Shown one piece after another: positions 44,618-52,726 of a stretch of 64,000 nucleotides of DNA. The DNA comes from Pseudoalteromonas sp. MMG010 (GTDB lineage: Bacteria; Pseudomonadota; Gammaproteobacteria; Enterobacterales; Alteromonadaceae). The stretch's first letter is position 1, and the number at the start of each line of letters is the position of its first letter. The translations under genes were made by a program, and so were the position numbers. The notes under the pieces were generated by a model. It saw only the letters and a program-made list of their open reading frames with translations. It was not told where the DNA came from and searched no databases. The stretch covers positions 124,001 through 188,000 of the forward strand of contig NZ_JAGJEG010000001.1 of assembly GCF_018100905.1 (NCBI RefSeq), given 5' to 3'.

Positions 44618-46325
44618 CTTCTGTTAACCACGCTTTCACTACTTGTGATGAGAGTTCCGGTTCGTTAGCCACTAAAGCCCTTACTGCTTTGAGTAAGTCT
44701 TCGTCACCGTGTAAATCAGGTAACTGTAGTGTACCATCACTTGAGAAGCCAACCGAAGCAGAATCAAAATCTTTTGTTAACATATCATCAATCGAACTAT
44801 CGCCAATATCAACACCAGATGTTAATGCATCTTCATCATACTCTTCTAACGTATCATCAGGGTAAATTAAACGTTTAAGCATCGGTTTTACTACCGCCAT
44901 TATCAATACAATAATAACAATAGCCCCTAACACTAAGCGTACTATTTTAATTAACCAGTCTTGTTCCCATAATGGTACTTCTATTTCAGCACCAATATCT
45001 TCACGAACGAAGGGTACCGTCACCACTTCGAGTGCATCACCGCGTTGCATATCAAAACCAACGCCACCTTGTAATAAACGACGAATATTGCTTAGCGCTT
45101 CGACAGAGCGAGGCGTCATTGTTGTTTCGCCGCTTTCGCCTACTTTTGGTAGATAATCAACAGCAACCGATACACTAATACGGCGTATCACTCCCGTTTG
45201 CTGGCGTTTATGTGAAATAGTGGTATCTAATTCATAGTTGCGTGTTGCTTCTTTATGGCTACGAGAAGGGGTTGTTGCAGAGCCTGCACCACCTTGTCCT
45301 GCCACCTCAGGAATATTAGAATTAACAGGAGGTTGATTAGTTAGTGCACCTGGAATACCGACGGCTAAGCCACCAATGTTATTTTCTTCAAAGGTCGTTT
45401 CACTTCTTACCGCAGGTAAATCTGGGTTGTAACGCTTTTGCGTTTCTTCTACGGCACTAAAGTCCATTGTTAAATCAACTTGTGCGGTATAATTTCCTAA
45501 GCCAACAACTGGAATTAATATGCTATCAATTTTTTCTAAGTATTCTTGCTCACGTTTGCGTTCAATATCATATTCTTTACGCGAACGAGCAGCGAGTGAA
45601 TCTTGTGAGCCAGAATTTAATAATCGACCATTTTGATCTGTCACCGTTACACGAGCTGGCTCTAAACCCTGCACCGCAGAGGCAACCATATCGACAACCG
45701 AATCAACTTCTTCAGAATCAATACTGCGTCCGCGTTTAAGTGTTAATACCACCGTCGCAGAAGGTTTCTTTTCACGGCGAGCAAATACGTTTTCTTTTGG
45801 GATAGCTAATAATACTTTGGCACGAGTTACTTTATTTAACTCTTCAATTGTACGCGCAAGCTGTTGCTCTCGGCCATGCTTTAAACGCTCACGTTCTAAA
45901 CGCTGGCTAACACCAAAGCCCATATCTTGCATTAATATATCAGTGCCCGAGCTTGGCCCTTGGTCTAACCCTTCGCGAGTCATTAATAATTTAATGTTTT
46001 GATATTCGCTCTCAACCACCGAAACAACATTACCATCTAACTGGTATTCAATTTTTTGAGCGTCTAAAAAATCAAGTGTTTGAATAAGCTCTTCGGTTTG
46101 CATTTTACCAAGTGGGCGCATATCAGGCTGCTTTGCCCAAATAAAGATAAAAATAGCAATCGCTAAACATATCCCTAATGCAATCACCAGTGTCACTTGG
46201 CGCAATAAATCCACACCATTTAATGCACTTAAGTAACCCGATTTTTGTTCTTGTTGAACTTCACTATCAGCAGTGTCTATACCACCTGCTAATGCAAGAT
46301 CTGTAGATTGATTAGATTGCGCCAC
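44610..46325 (-). CDS. fliF: Flagellar MS-ring protein FliF
   Basis: FliF forms the MS ring, the first structure of the basal body, in the inner membrane. The 571-residue protein has two membrane helices (about 37-57 and 457-477), ring-building motifs (the first after residue 60, RBM2 and RBM3 in the middle) and a C-terminal FliG-binding helix ending SSQVVKAWLTEDD. Numbers of residues and order of domains are usual. It lies 20 bases after fliE. Confidence 0.97.
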   Translation of the reverse strand: MAQSNQSTDLALAGGIDTADSEVQQEQKSGYLSALNGVDLLRQVTLVIALGICLAIAIFIFIWAKQPDMRPLGKMQTEELIQTLDFLDAQKIEYQLDGNVVSVVESEYQNIKLLMTREGLDQGPSSGTDILMQDMGFGVSQRLERERLKHGREQQLARTIEELNKVTRAKVLLAIPKENVFARREKKPSATVVLTLKRGRSIDSEEVDSVVDMVASAVQGLEPARVTVTDQNGRLLNSGSQDSLAARSRKEYDIERKREQEYLEKIDSILIPVVGLGNYTAQVDLTMDFSAVEETQKRYNPDLPAVRSETTFEENNIGGLAVGIPGALTNQPPVNSNIPEVAGQGGAGSATTPSRSHKEATRNYELDTTISHKRQQTGVIRRISVSVAVDYLPKVGESGETTMTPRSVEALSNIRRLLQGGVGFDMQRGDALEVVTVPFVREDIGAEIEVPLWEQDWLIKIVRLVLGAIVIIVLIMAVVKPMLKRLIYPDDTLEEYDEDALTSGVDIGDSSIDDMLTKDFDSASVGFSSDGTLQLPDLHGDEDLLKAVRALVANEPELSSQVVKAWLTEDD

Positions 46326-46345
46326 AATTATTCTCCACTACCTAA

Positions 46346-46681
46346 TTAAACAGGCATATTCATGATTTCTTGATACGCTTCTACAAGTTTATTTCTAACC
46401 TGTACGGTCGCCTCAAAAGCAACAGACGATTTTTGCGAAGCTATCATTGCATCAGATAATGAAACACTGCGATCACCCATTTCAACCGCGGTTATTTTAT
46501 TACCTGCATCTTGTTGCAAGCCATGTACAGTATCAATTGCATTAGTGAGTAAATCACCAAATTGAGTGCTCGAAGTTGGTTGAGTCTGTGTAATAGGCAA
46601 ATTATTTGCTTGATTACTACGTCCAGCTTCTAAAGCCATTGACTGCATTTCTTGAAATAAAGCACTGTTTTGAATTTTCAT
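46346..46681 (-). CDS. fliE: Flagellar MS-ring/rod adaptor FliE
   Basis: FliE joins the MS ring to the rod and is exported early. I choose ATG 46681, giving 111 residues beginning MKIQNSALFQEMQSMALEAG; an upstream GTG five codons earlier is less likely. The family signature at the end is GDRSVSLSDAMIASQKSSVA followed by FEATVQVRNKLVEAYQEIMNMPV. It is the first gene of the long fli superoperon and has a sigma-54 promoter 41-56 bases upstream. Confidence 0.96.
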   Translation of the reverse strand: MKIQNSALFQEMQSMALEAGRSNQANNLPITQTQPTSSTQFGDLLTNAIDTVHGLQQDAGNKITAVEMGDRSVSLSDAMIASQKSSVAFEATVQVRNKLVEAYQEIMNMPV

Positions 46682-46721
46682 AATGTTCTCTGACACGACA
46701 ATAAAGTATTACAGTAGATAA

Positions 46722-46737
46722 AGCATTTATCGTGCCA
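46722..46737 (-). promoter_or_regulatory. Sigma-54 promoter of the fliE operon
   Basis: On the minus strand, TGGCACGATAAATGCT shows a perfect -24 element TGGCACG and GC with N10 spacing. It lies 41-56 bases before the fliE ATG. In Vibrio and Pseudomonas the fliE operon is activated by FlrC/FleR with sigma-54. Confidence 0.88.
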
Positions 46738-46804
46738 AAATAAAAGCGTTACAAACCAGTGGCTTATAACTTTATTTTGCAGAATGGAGTTTGTCAGAGT
46801 TTTG

Positions 46805-46834
46805 ACAACCCTTGCTTTATTTTACAAGGGTTGT
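46805..46834. terminator. Hairpin after flrC
   Basis: A perfect 10-bp stem ACAACCCTTG/CAAGGGTTGT with a 10-base loop lies 15 bases past the flrC stop. The minus-strand side has no T-run, so termination of flrC is possible but not certain. Confidence 0.45.
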
Positions 46835-46848
46835 TTTAAGGCAGCTAT

Positions 46849-48264
46849 TTATGCCGGAAGGGAAATACCTAAGTCTCGCATTTGAGCAAGCTTATAACGT
46901 AGTGTTCGAGGACTAATGCCTAATGTTTCTGCTACATCTTTGCGCTTACCTTGGCATCGAGTTAATGTCTCTAAAATAATGCGATGTTCTTTATCCTTAA
47001 GCTCATCTTTATAATTAATCGTTTCAGCTGCAACGTTCTCGTCACTATTTAACTTTGCTATAGGCGGCGACACTTCATTATAAGCGTGTGCAGTAATCGA
47101 GGTGTTTTCGCACGTATCATGAATCGCAGAGTGAACTGGCATCATGTTTTCAATAAAAATATCCGACTCATTAATAACAGTCCCACTGCGTAAAATGAGT
47201 GCACGCTGGATCACATTATCTAATTCACGCACATTACCTGGCCACGCATGCGATAATAATTTTTTCACCGCAGCTTCACTTAATGTGACTAAAGGCTCTT
47301 TAGTTTTTGTTAAATGTCTTTGAATCAAATGCATTGCCAACACATTTATATCACCTGGACGCTCAGATAATGGGCGCCACATTAATGGAAATACATTGAG
47401 TCGATAATATAAATCTTCACGAAACTGATGTTCTGCCACCGCATCTTTTAAATCACGGTTACTTGTTGCCAGTACTCGTACATCAAGTTGAATCGTTTTT
47501 CTTCCACCTAAGCGCTCAACCTCTCGTTCTTGTAGCACTCGTAATAACTTAGCCTGTAAACTCAACTCCATTTCAGTGATTTCATCGAGTAAAATAGTAC
47601 CGCCCTGTGCTTGCTCAAACTTACCAGGACATGCTTGAATAGCCCCTGTAAATGCGCCTTTTTCATAACCAAATAACGTCGCTTCGAGCATATTTTCAGG
47701 AATTGCAGCACAGTTAATAGCCACAAAAGGTTCATTACTGCGTGATGACTTGTCGTGAATATAACGTGCTAACACCTCTTTGCCCGAGCCGCTAGGCCCT
47801 AATACCATAACACTGGCATCTGACTTAGCAACTTTACTTGCCAACTCTAATAATTGAATACTACTAGGATCAGCAACAATAGGCCCATCGGTTTCTTTAG
47901 GCTTTTCAGGTAAGTAACGACTTACCATATTAAGTAAAACCTCTGGCGCAAAAGGCTTTGCCATATAATCAATTGCACCTAAACGCATAGCTTCCACCGC
48001 ATCATCAATCGTCGCGTATGCTGTCATCATTAATACTGGGAGCTTAGGATAATTAAGCTTTATACTGCGTAGTAAATCTAAACCACTCATACTCGCCATT
48101 TGCACATCACTCACCACCAATGAAAATTCTTGGCGCTTAAGTAAAATCATCGCTTGCTCTGCACTATCGGCTGCCACACAAGCAATATCTGACATTTCCA
48201 ACGTATCGATTAATGCTTCACGAAGCCCTGCATCATCTTCAACAACTAAAATGGTATTACTCAT
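46849..48264 (-). CDS. flrC: Sigma-54 response regulator FlrC (FleR)
   Basis: FlrC is the two-component enhancer-binding protein that activates middle flagellar genes with sigma-54. Domains: receiver (1-115, phospho-acceptor D53 in [13 protein letters not shown]), AAA+ (about 130-370; Walker A GPSGSGKE at 155-162, GAFTGA loop in [14 protein letters not shown]) and a C-terminal Fis-type helix-turn-helix ([20 protein letters not shown]). It overlaps the flrB stop codon by four bases. The sigma-54 promoters in front of fliE and the upstream flagellin are its likely targets. Confidence 0.97.
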   Translation of the reverse strand: MSNTILVVEDDAGLREALIDTLEMSDIACVAADSAEQAMILLKRQEFSLVVSDVQMASMSGLDLLRSIKLNYPKLPVLMMTAYATIDDAVEAMRLGAIDYMAKPFAPEVLLNMVSRYLPEKPKETDGPIVADPSSIQLLELASKVAKSDASVMVLGPSGSGKEVLARYIHDKSSRSNEPFVAINCAAIPENMLEATLFGYEKGAFTGAIQACPGKFEQAQGGTILLDEITEMELSLQAKLLRVLQEREVERLGGRKTIQLDVRVLATSNRDLKDAVAEHQFREDLYYRLNVFPLMWRPLSERPGDINVLAMHLIQRHLTKTKEPLVTLSEAAVKKLLSHAWPGNVRELDNVIQRALILRSGTVINESDIFIENMMPVHSAIHDTCENTSITAHAYNEVSPPIAKLNSDENVAAETINYKDELKDKEHRIILETLTRCQGKRKDVAETLGISPRTLRYKLAQMRDLGISLPA

Positions 48265-49373
48265 GCTATACCTCCAGATTGAGTCGTATTACAAATAGGC
48301 AACAATAAACTAAAGCAGGCACCACCTTGTTGTGTATTTGTCACCTCTACTCGCCCTTGATGTGCATTCGCAACAGAGCTTACAACAGCAAGCCCTAACC
48401 CTGTCCCTTGGCTTTTGGTTGTATAAAAAGGTTCGAATAACTTATCTGCTTGCGCTAAATCAATACCAGGGCCATTATCAATAACATTAATTTTAATCAT
48501 ATTATTGTCATGACTATCGCGCACTGCACTTAAATGTATTTTCGCATCACTACCAATTACTTGAATACTATTGTGAATTAAATTTTGAATCGCACTGGCC
48601 AGTGCAACTTTATTGCCCGTAATTTGAATATCAGGCTCAGGCACTAATAACGCTAATTCGCTTTTATTAAGTTCAACCATCGCATCTGCGCCTAGCTTTA
48701 CTTCAGTTAATAATTGTTGAATCGAAACTTGCTCAACAACGTGCTGATCACCACTTTTGGCAAATAACAACATATCGTTCACTTGCGTTTCTAAATCTTG
48801 TAAACGAGACATAAGCTTAGTATGGAATTTTCCGCGAGAGGCTTCAGGAAGTCGCTTCGATCCTAAATTTGCAGCATAAAGCATCGCCGCCGATAACGGG
48901 GTACGTACTTGATGTGCCAATGAGGCCACCATTTTGCCAAGCGCACTTAAACGCTGCATATGGGCCACACGTTTTTGTAAACGCCTCGTTTCGGTTAAGT
49001 CGGTCATTAAAATAAGCTGACCAGGGTCTGGCGCTAAAGCGGTTATTTCTAACTTTATTAAGCGGCCATCTTTAAGTGACACTTCATGGCCATCATCTTG
49101 ATGAGGACGAAATGAGCGTTGAATTATATTAAGCCAACGCTCACCTTCTAAAGGCTCGCCAAGCATATCAATCGCATTATTATTTGCTTTAGCTATCATG
49201 CCACGGCCATCAAGCACAATAACACCTGCCGGCATCGTATCTACCAAACGCCCAAGCCAACTAGCTTGTTGACGCAGCCCATTTAATTCCCCCACATACT
49301 CCTCTTGAAGTAAACATGGGTTATACTGATTGGTAGTAACAAATTGTGGTTTTAATACACTTGCAAGTGCCAT
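48261..49373 (-). CDS. flrB: Flagellar sensor kinase FlrB (FleS)
   Basis: FlrB phosphorylates FlrC when basal-body assembly allows. It has no membrane segment, consistent with cytoplasmic FlrB/FleS. A PAS domain (about 40-125) is followed by HisKA (H154 in SLAHQVRTPLSAA) and a HATPase domain (N box NLIHNSIQ, G1 DNGPGI, G2 GTGLGLAV). The 370-residue length is typical. A sigma-54 promoter lies upstream, and a hairpin overlaps its ribosome site. Confidence 0.96.
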   Translation of the reverse strand: MALASVLKPQFVTTNQYNPCLLQEEYVGELNGLRQQASWLGRLVDTMPAGVIVLDGRGMIAKANNNAIDMLGEPLEGERWLNIIQRSFRPHQDDGHEVSLKDGRLIKLEITALAPDPGQLILMTDLTETRRLQKRVAHMQRLSALGKMVASLAHQVRTPLSAAMLYAANLGSKRLPEASRGKFHTKLMSRLQDLETQVNDMLLFAKSGDQHVVEQVSIQQLLTEVKLGADAMVELNKSELALLVPEPDIQITGNKVALASAIQNLIHNSIQVIGSDAKIHLSAVRDSHDNNMIKINVIDNGPGIDLAQADKLFEPFYTTKSQGTGLGLAVVSSVANAHQGRVEVTNTQQGGACFSLLLPICNTTQSGGIA

Positions 49374-49378
49374 AATAA

Positions 49379-49405
49379 AATCTCATTTAAATAATACATG
49401 AGATT
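49379..49405 (-). promoter_or_regulatory. Hairpin over the flrB ribosome-binding site
   Basis: Arms AATCTCAT (49379-49386) and ATGAGATT (49398-49405) in the flrB 5' leader can pair around an 11-base loop. On the mRNA the distal arm contains the GAGA that is the only ribosome site seven bases before the ATG, so the fold would hide it. No regulator is known for it. Confidence 0.4.
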
Positions 49406-49408
49406 AAA

Positions 49409-49424
49409 TGCACAAAACGTACCA
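49409..49424 (-). promoter_or_regulatory. Sigma-54 promoter of flrB-flrC
   Basis: On the minus strand, TGGTACGTTTTGTGCA has GG-N10-GC and lies 36-51 bases before the flrB ATG. In Vibrio and Pseudomonas, FlrA/FleQ activates flrBC/fleSR through sigma-54. Confidence 0.75.
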
Positions 49425-49502
49425 AAAATTAATAGCTAATAATCAAAAGCTTACAACAAATTTTCCCTGTCGAAAAAATGACACCAATACAAAAGGCATT
49501 TT

Positions 49503-50099
49503 ATGAAAAGTAAAATAGTTAAACGTTGTCCTTGGCTTGATGAAACCAAACCAGACTATGTAACATACCACGATGAAGAATGGGGAGTACCTGTGTATGA
49601 CGATCAAACACTGTTTGAATTTATTACCTTAGAGTCAGCACAAGCAGGACTGAGCTGGTATACCATTTTAAAAAAACGAGCAGGATACCGTGAGGCATTT
49701 TATCAGTTTGATGTAAACCAAGTCGCATCGATGGATGAGCACGATATCGAGCGCCTAATGAATTTTGAGGGGATTGTTCGCAACCGCTTAAAAATTGCAG
49801 CCACCATCAATAATGCTAAACGGTTTATAGAGATACAAAAAGAGTTTGGTAGCTTTTCAAATTATCAATGGCAGTTTGTTGGCGGTCAGCCTATTGTTAG
49901 TAATTTAAATAATAAACAAGACTACCCTGCAATTACAGAGGCATCGACTGCGTTTGCAAAAGATCTAAAAAAACGTGGCTTTAAATTTTTAGGCCCAACC
50001 ACCGTCTATGCACATATGCAGGCGTGTGGCATGGTAAACGATCACAGTAACGACTGTTTTAGAAAGGCAGAAATAATTAACACCTACATTAAAGAATAA
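49503..50099 (+). CDS. tag: DNA-3-methyladenine glycosylase I
   Basis: Tag removes 3-methyladenine from alkylated DNA, beginning base-excision repair. The 198-residue protein has the family start CPWLDETKPDYVTYHDEEWG, the LESAQAGLSWYTILKKR region and the zinc-binding cysteines and histidines (CPW near the start, then HxxxC at the end in YAHMQACGMVNDHSNDC). It runs opposite to the surrounding regulators and is convergent with flrA, with only 23 bases between the stops. Nothing in the sequence ties it to motility. Confidence 0.95.
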   Translation: MKSKIVKRCPWLDETKPDYVTYHDEEWGVPVYDDQTLFEFITLESAQAGLSWYTILKKRAGYREAFYQFDVNQVASMDEHDIERLMNFEGIVRNRLKIAATINNAKRFIEIQKEFGSFSNYQWQFVGGQPIVSNLNNKQDYPAITEASTAFAKDLKKRGFKFLGPTTVYAHMQACGMVNDHSNDCFRKAEIINTYIKE

Positions 50100-50111
50100 C
50101 ACTCAAAACAA

Positions 50112-50148
50112 TTATCAAATATTTAGTCTTTTGATAAATTATATTTTT
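50112..50148. terminator. Bidirectional terminator of tag and flrA
   Basis: Stem TTATCAAA/TTTGATAA (50112-50119 with 50130-50137) followed on the plus side by a T-run. It reaches into the last codons of flrA (stop at 50123-50125), so the tag terminator is built from the flrA 3' end. Confidence 0.6.
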
Positions 50149-51556
50149 TCATTTTTTCTACTAATGTCGTTCTACGTACCCCAAGTACTTCTGCTGCGCG
50201 AGCAACAACGTAATCAAATCGCTCTAACGCTTGGGTTATTAAATTAATTTCAAGCTCAGCTAAATATTCTTTTAGCTTAATACCGTCATCGGGTAAAATA
50301 CTCGTATCTGTAGCCGTCGTGTCTATCTCAGGCTCATCATAGTCACTAAAACCGGTGCTAAAAATATCATTAAATGCATCGCGCTCTAGTAATTCCTCTG
50401 GGTATTGAGGTTCATATGCATCAACTTCAATATATCGATATTTATCGGGTAAATCGGGAACGTCGACCACCTTATCTGGAAACATAATCACCATACGCTC
50501 AACTAGGTTAGCCAGTTCACGAATATTACCAGGCCAAGTGTGCTCTTTTAAACTTTCAACCGCTCGCTCTGTAAATTTAGCAACCGTTCCGCTTTGCTCA
50601 TTAACTCGACGCATTAATTCTTTTAACAACAATGGAATATCATCAGCACGTGCACTCAGTGACGGATTTTCGATAGGGAATACATTCAACCGATAGTATA
50701 AATCTTCCCTAAAACTCCCCTCTTCAATCATGTGCTCTAAATTACGATGCGTTGCCGCAATAACCCTTACATTAGCTTGTATTGCTTTATTACCACCTAC
50801 ACGCTCATAACTGCGTTCTTGCAATACACGTAACAGCTTAACTTGCATTTGCAACGGCATATCACCAATTTCATCTAAAAATAAAGTGCCTTCTTGGGCT
50901 AATTCAAAGCGCCCTTTACGTGCAGAAATTGCCCCCGTAAAAGCCCCTTTTTCATGGCCAAATAATTCACTTTCGAGTAATTCAGCAGGGATAGCGCCAC
51001 AGTTTACCGGTACAAATGGACCTTTATTTCGTTTAGACAATAAATGAACATTTCGAGCAACCACCTCTTTACCCGTACCCGACTCACCTAAAATTAACAC
51101 ATTGGCATCGGTTTTAGACACTTGCTCAATTAAAAATCGAACGCCTTTAACCGCTTCAGTTTCACCGACTAACCCATCAAAGACTTTATGTGGCTTAGTG
51201 TGTTTGTGCTCATGAGGTAGCATTCGTTGATATTGTTGGCAATCATGTAATAGCTGTGTGGTTACTTCATGATTAAATGGCTCACAAATCAAACCCACCA
51301 CATTAGCAACGGCCAGCAAAGGTTTAAGTGTTTCGCCAATTAATAAAAAAGGGATCGTAGGATTTTGTTTTATCACTTGTTCGTGATCAAGTTGCTGAAG
51401 TGCGCCTAAAATTACAATACATTCTTGAGCTTGATTGTTAACACACTCATCAATTAATTGAGTTTCATTAATTTGTAGTGTTGTTTCACCTATAAAATTT
51501 AACGCCGCGCACAATCCAAGTGAGCGATTATTATTATTATCTAAAATCAAAACCAT
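50123..51556 (-). CDS. flrA: Flagellar master regulator FlrA (FleQ)
   Basis: FlrA is the sigma-54 enhancer-binding protein at the top of the polar flagellar cascade. The 477-residue protein has an N-terminal FleQ-type receiver-like domain lacking the phosphorylation aspartate in its usual place, an AAA+ domain (Walker A GESGTGKE at 157-164, GAFTGA at 204-209) and a C-terminal Fis-type helix-turn-helix ([20 protein letters not shown]). In Vibrio and Pseudomonas the protein binds c-di-GMP and is restrained by FlhG/FleN. The genes are placed tag-flrA, not flrA-flrB contiguous as in Vibrio. Confidence 0.95.
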   Translation of the reverse strand: MVLILDNNNNRSLGLCAALNFIGETTLQINETQLIDECVNNQAQECIVILGALQQLDHEQVIKQNPTIPFLLIGETLKPLLAVANVVGLICEPFNHEVTTQLLHDCQQYQRMLPHEHKHTKPHKVFDGLVGETEAVKGVRFLIEQVSKTDANVLILGESGTGKEVVARNVHLLSKRNKGPFVPVNCGAIPAELLESELFGHEKGAFTGAISARKGRFELAQEGTLFLDEIGDMPLQMQVKLLRVLQERSYERVGGNKAIQANVRVIAATHRNLEHMIEEGSFREDLYYRLNVFPIENPSLSARADDIPLLLKELMRRVNEQSGTVAKFTERAVESLKEHTWPGNIRELANLVERMVIMFPDKVVDVPDLPDKYRYIEVDAYEPQYPEELLERDAFNDIFSTGFSDYDEPEIDTTATDTSILPDDGIKLKEYLAELEINLITQALERFDYVVARAAEVLGVRRTTLVEKMKKYNLSKD

Positions 51557-51819
51557 GAGCAGCTAGCCAAAATGTAATAAATGTAATTATTTAGTTAAAT
51601 TGTAAGCGACTGTTCCCAAGATGCAAGTAATAGTGGCATTTTTTTGACATTCACGCCAAAAAACAGACACCTTATTTAAATTAATAATAATAATTTATTA
51701 ATTTAAATAAAATATAAAACCCTCATTTAATAAATTTTAAGCAAAAGCTATAAATTCCCCCTCTACATCAACTAAACTATGGTTACCAAATATATGTGTA
51801 TTGTAATGCTATAAAAAAC
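51557..51819. other. Divergent control region between flrA and fliS
   Basis: A very AT-rich region between two divergent genes, including a stretch of TAA-type repeats near 51681-51715. It should hold the flrA promoter, but I cannot pick out a convincing one. The fliS sigma-28 promoter follows immediately. Confidence 0.5.
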
Positions 51820-51846
51820 TAAAGATTAAAGTGGTTCAGCCGATAT
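51820..51846 (+). promoter_or_regulatory. Sigma-28 (FliA) promoter of fliS
   Basis: TAAAGATT, 11 bases, then GCCGATAT closely matches the sigma-28 consensus TAAAGTTT-N11-GCCGATAA. It lies 62 bases before the fliS ATG. Confidence 0.85.
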
Positions 51847-51908
51847 ATTACTGGCATTAATTTTGCTTTCAATACACATTGTTTATTATAAATTTAGGGT
51901 TTCCTTTT

Positions 51909-52313
51909 ATGTCACACATATCATTAAAAAAATACAGTCAAGTTCGCGTTAGTAGCATTAATGAAATGTCATCTTATGATCAAATAAGTCTTATTTTTAA
52001 TAATATTATAGGTCGATTAGCTGCAACAAAAGGGTTTATAGAGCGTAAAGAAATTGCCAAAAAAGGGGAAAATATATCAGCATGTATTTTACTGCTTGGC
52101 GCGCTGCAAGATGCATTAAACTTTGACGCGCAAGAAGCAAAAAATATTTCTGATAATTTATATTCGTTATACGAATATTGCCAGCGTAAATTAACCCAAG
52201 CCAACCTCAATAATGATATTGAGTGTATTAATGAAGTATCGAATATAATAAAAGAAATAAAAGAAGGCTGGGCAAGCATCCCTGTAGCTGAGCGTCAAGC
52301 TAACGAGCTTTAA
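51909..52313 (+). CDS. fliS: Flagellin export chaperone FliS
   Basis: FliS keeps newly made flagellin unfolded and bound for export. The 134-residue protein is all-helical with the conserved segments YSQVRVSSINEMSSYDQISL, IISCI-type helix ISACILLLGALQDALNF and a variable acidic tail. I place the start at 51909 (MSHISLKKY), ten codons inside the longest frame, because of an AGGG ribosome site upstream and the family N-terminus. It is on the plus strand, opposite to fliD and the flagellins, and has its own sigma-28 promoter. Confidence 0.95.
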   Translation: MSHISLKKYSQVRVSSINEMSSYDQISLIFNNIIGRLAATKGFIERKEIAKKGENISACILLLGALQDALNFDAQEAKNISDNLYSLYEYCQRKLTQANLNNDIECINEVSNIIKEIKEGWASIPVAERQANEL

Positions 52314-52314
52314 T

Positions 52315-52614
52315 ATGACGCAGTTATGGGAGCATAAAGTACACGATTTACTCACTAAAATTGAAATAAACGTGAATGATAGTACAACTGACTTACAAGC
52401 AGAAGCTGTGTTGTTACACGAAGCAATAATTGCGTGGTGCGAAAGTAAAACCCCACCATCAAGTAAAGCGTTATTATCGGTTCAAGAAAAGCTAAATAGC
52501 GTACTTAACATTGCCAATAGCGAAAAAAAAGACGCTTTTAATTCGCTGCGTAAGCACCAAAAGGGCAATAAAGCCATTTCAGCCTATAAAACCCACCGAG
52601 TAAACAAAACTTAA
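52315..52614 (+). CDS. Possible FliT-like flagellar protein
   Basis: A 99-residue, helical, charged protein that starts one base after fliS ends, so it is certainly co-transcribed with it. FliT chaperones FliD and is typically encoded directly after fliS; the size and helical nature fit, but sequence identity to FliT is low and I would not exclude an unrelated small flagellar protein. No other motif is visible. Its stop codon lies in the first copy of a 16-bp tandem repeat. Confidence 0.7.
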   Translation: MTQLWEHKVHDLLTKIEINVNDSTTDLQAEAVLLHEAIIAWCESKTPPSSKALLSVQEKLNSVLNIANSEKKDAFNSLRKHQKGNKAISAYKTHRVNKT

Positions 52615-52641
52615 ATAACTAAGTACTTAAATAACTAAGTA
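52610..52641. repeat. 16-bp tandem repeat at the fliT-like stop codon
   Basis: CTTAAATAACTAAGTA occurs twice in tandem (52610-52625 and 52626-52641). The first copy includes the TAA stop codon; the second forms part of the following palindrome. Confidence 0.85.
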
Positions 52642-52656
52642 CTTAGTTATTCTTTT
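52630..52656 (+). terminator. Terminator of fliS-fliT-like operon
   Basis: The perfect palindrome AATAACTAAGT/ACTTAGTTATT (52630-52651) followed by CTTTT. AT-rich and loopless on paper, so of moderate strength. Confidence 0.5.
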
Positions 52657-52670
52657 ACATAAAAAGTAAA

Positions 52671-52697
52671 TAAAAAAGCCGCTAAGATTTAGCGGCT
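52671..52697 (-). terminator. fliD terminator
   Basis: AGCCGCTAA/TTAGCGGCT stem (52677-52697) with a three-base loop, followed by a T-run on the minus strand, shortly past the fliD stop. Confidence 0.8.
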
Positions 52698-52726
52698 ATC
52701 TATAAATTTTAATTACTTTATTTATA

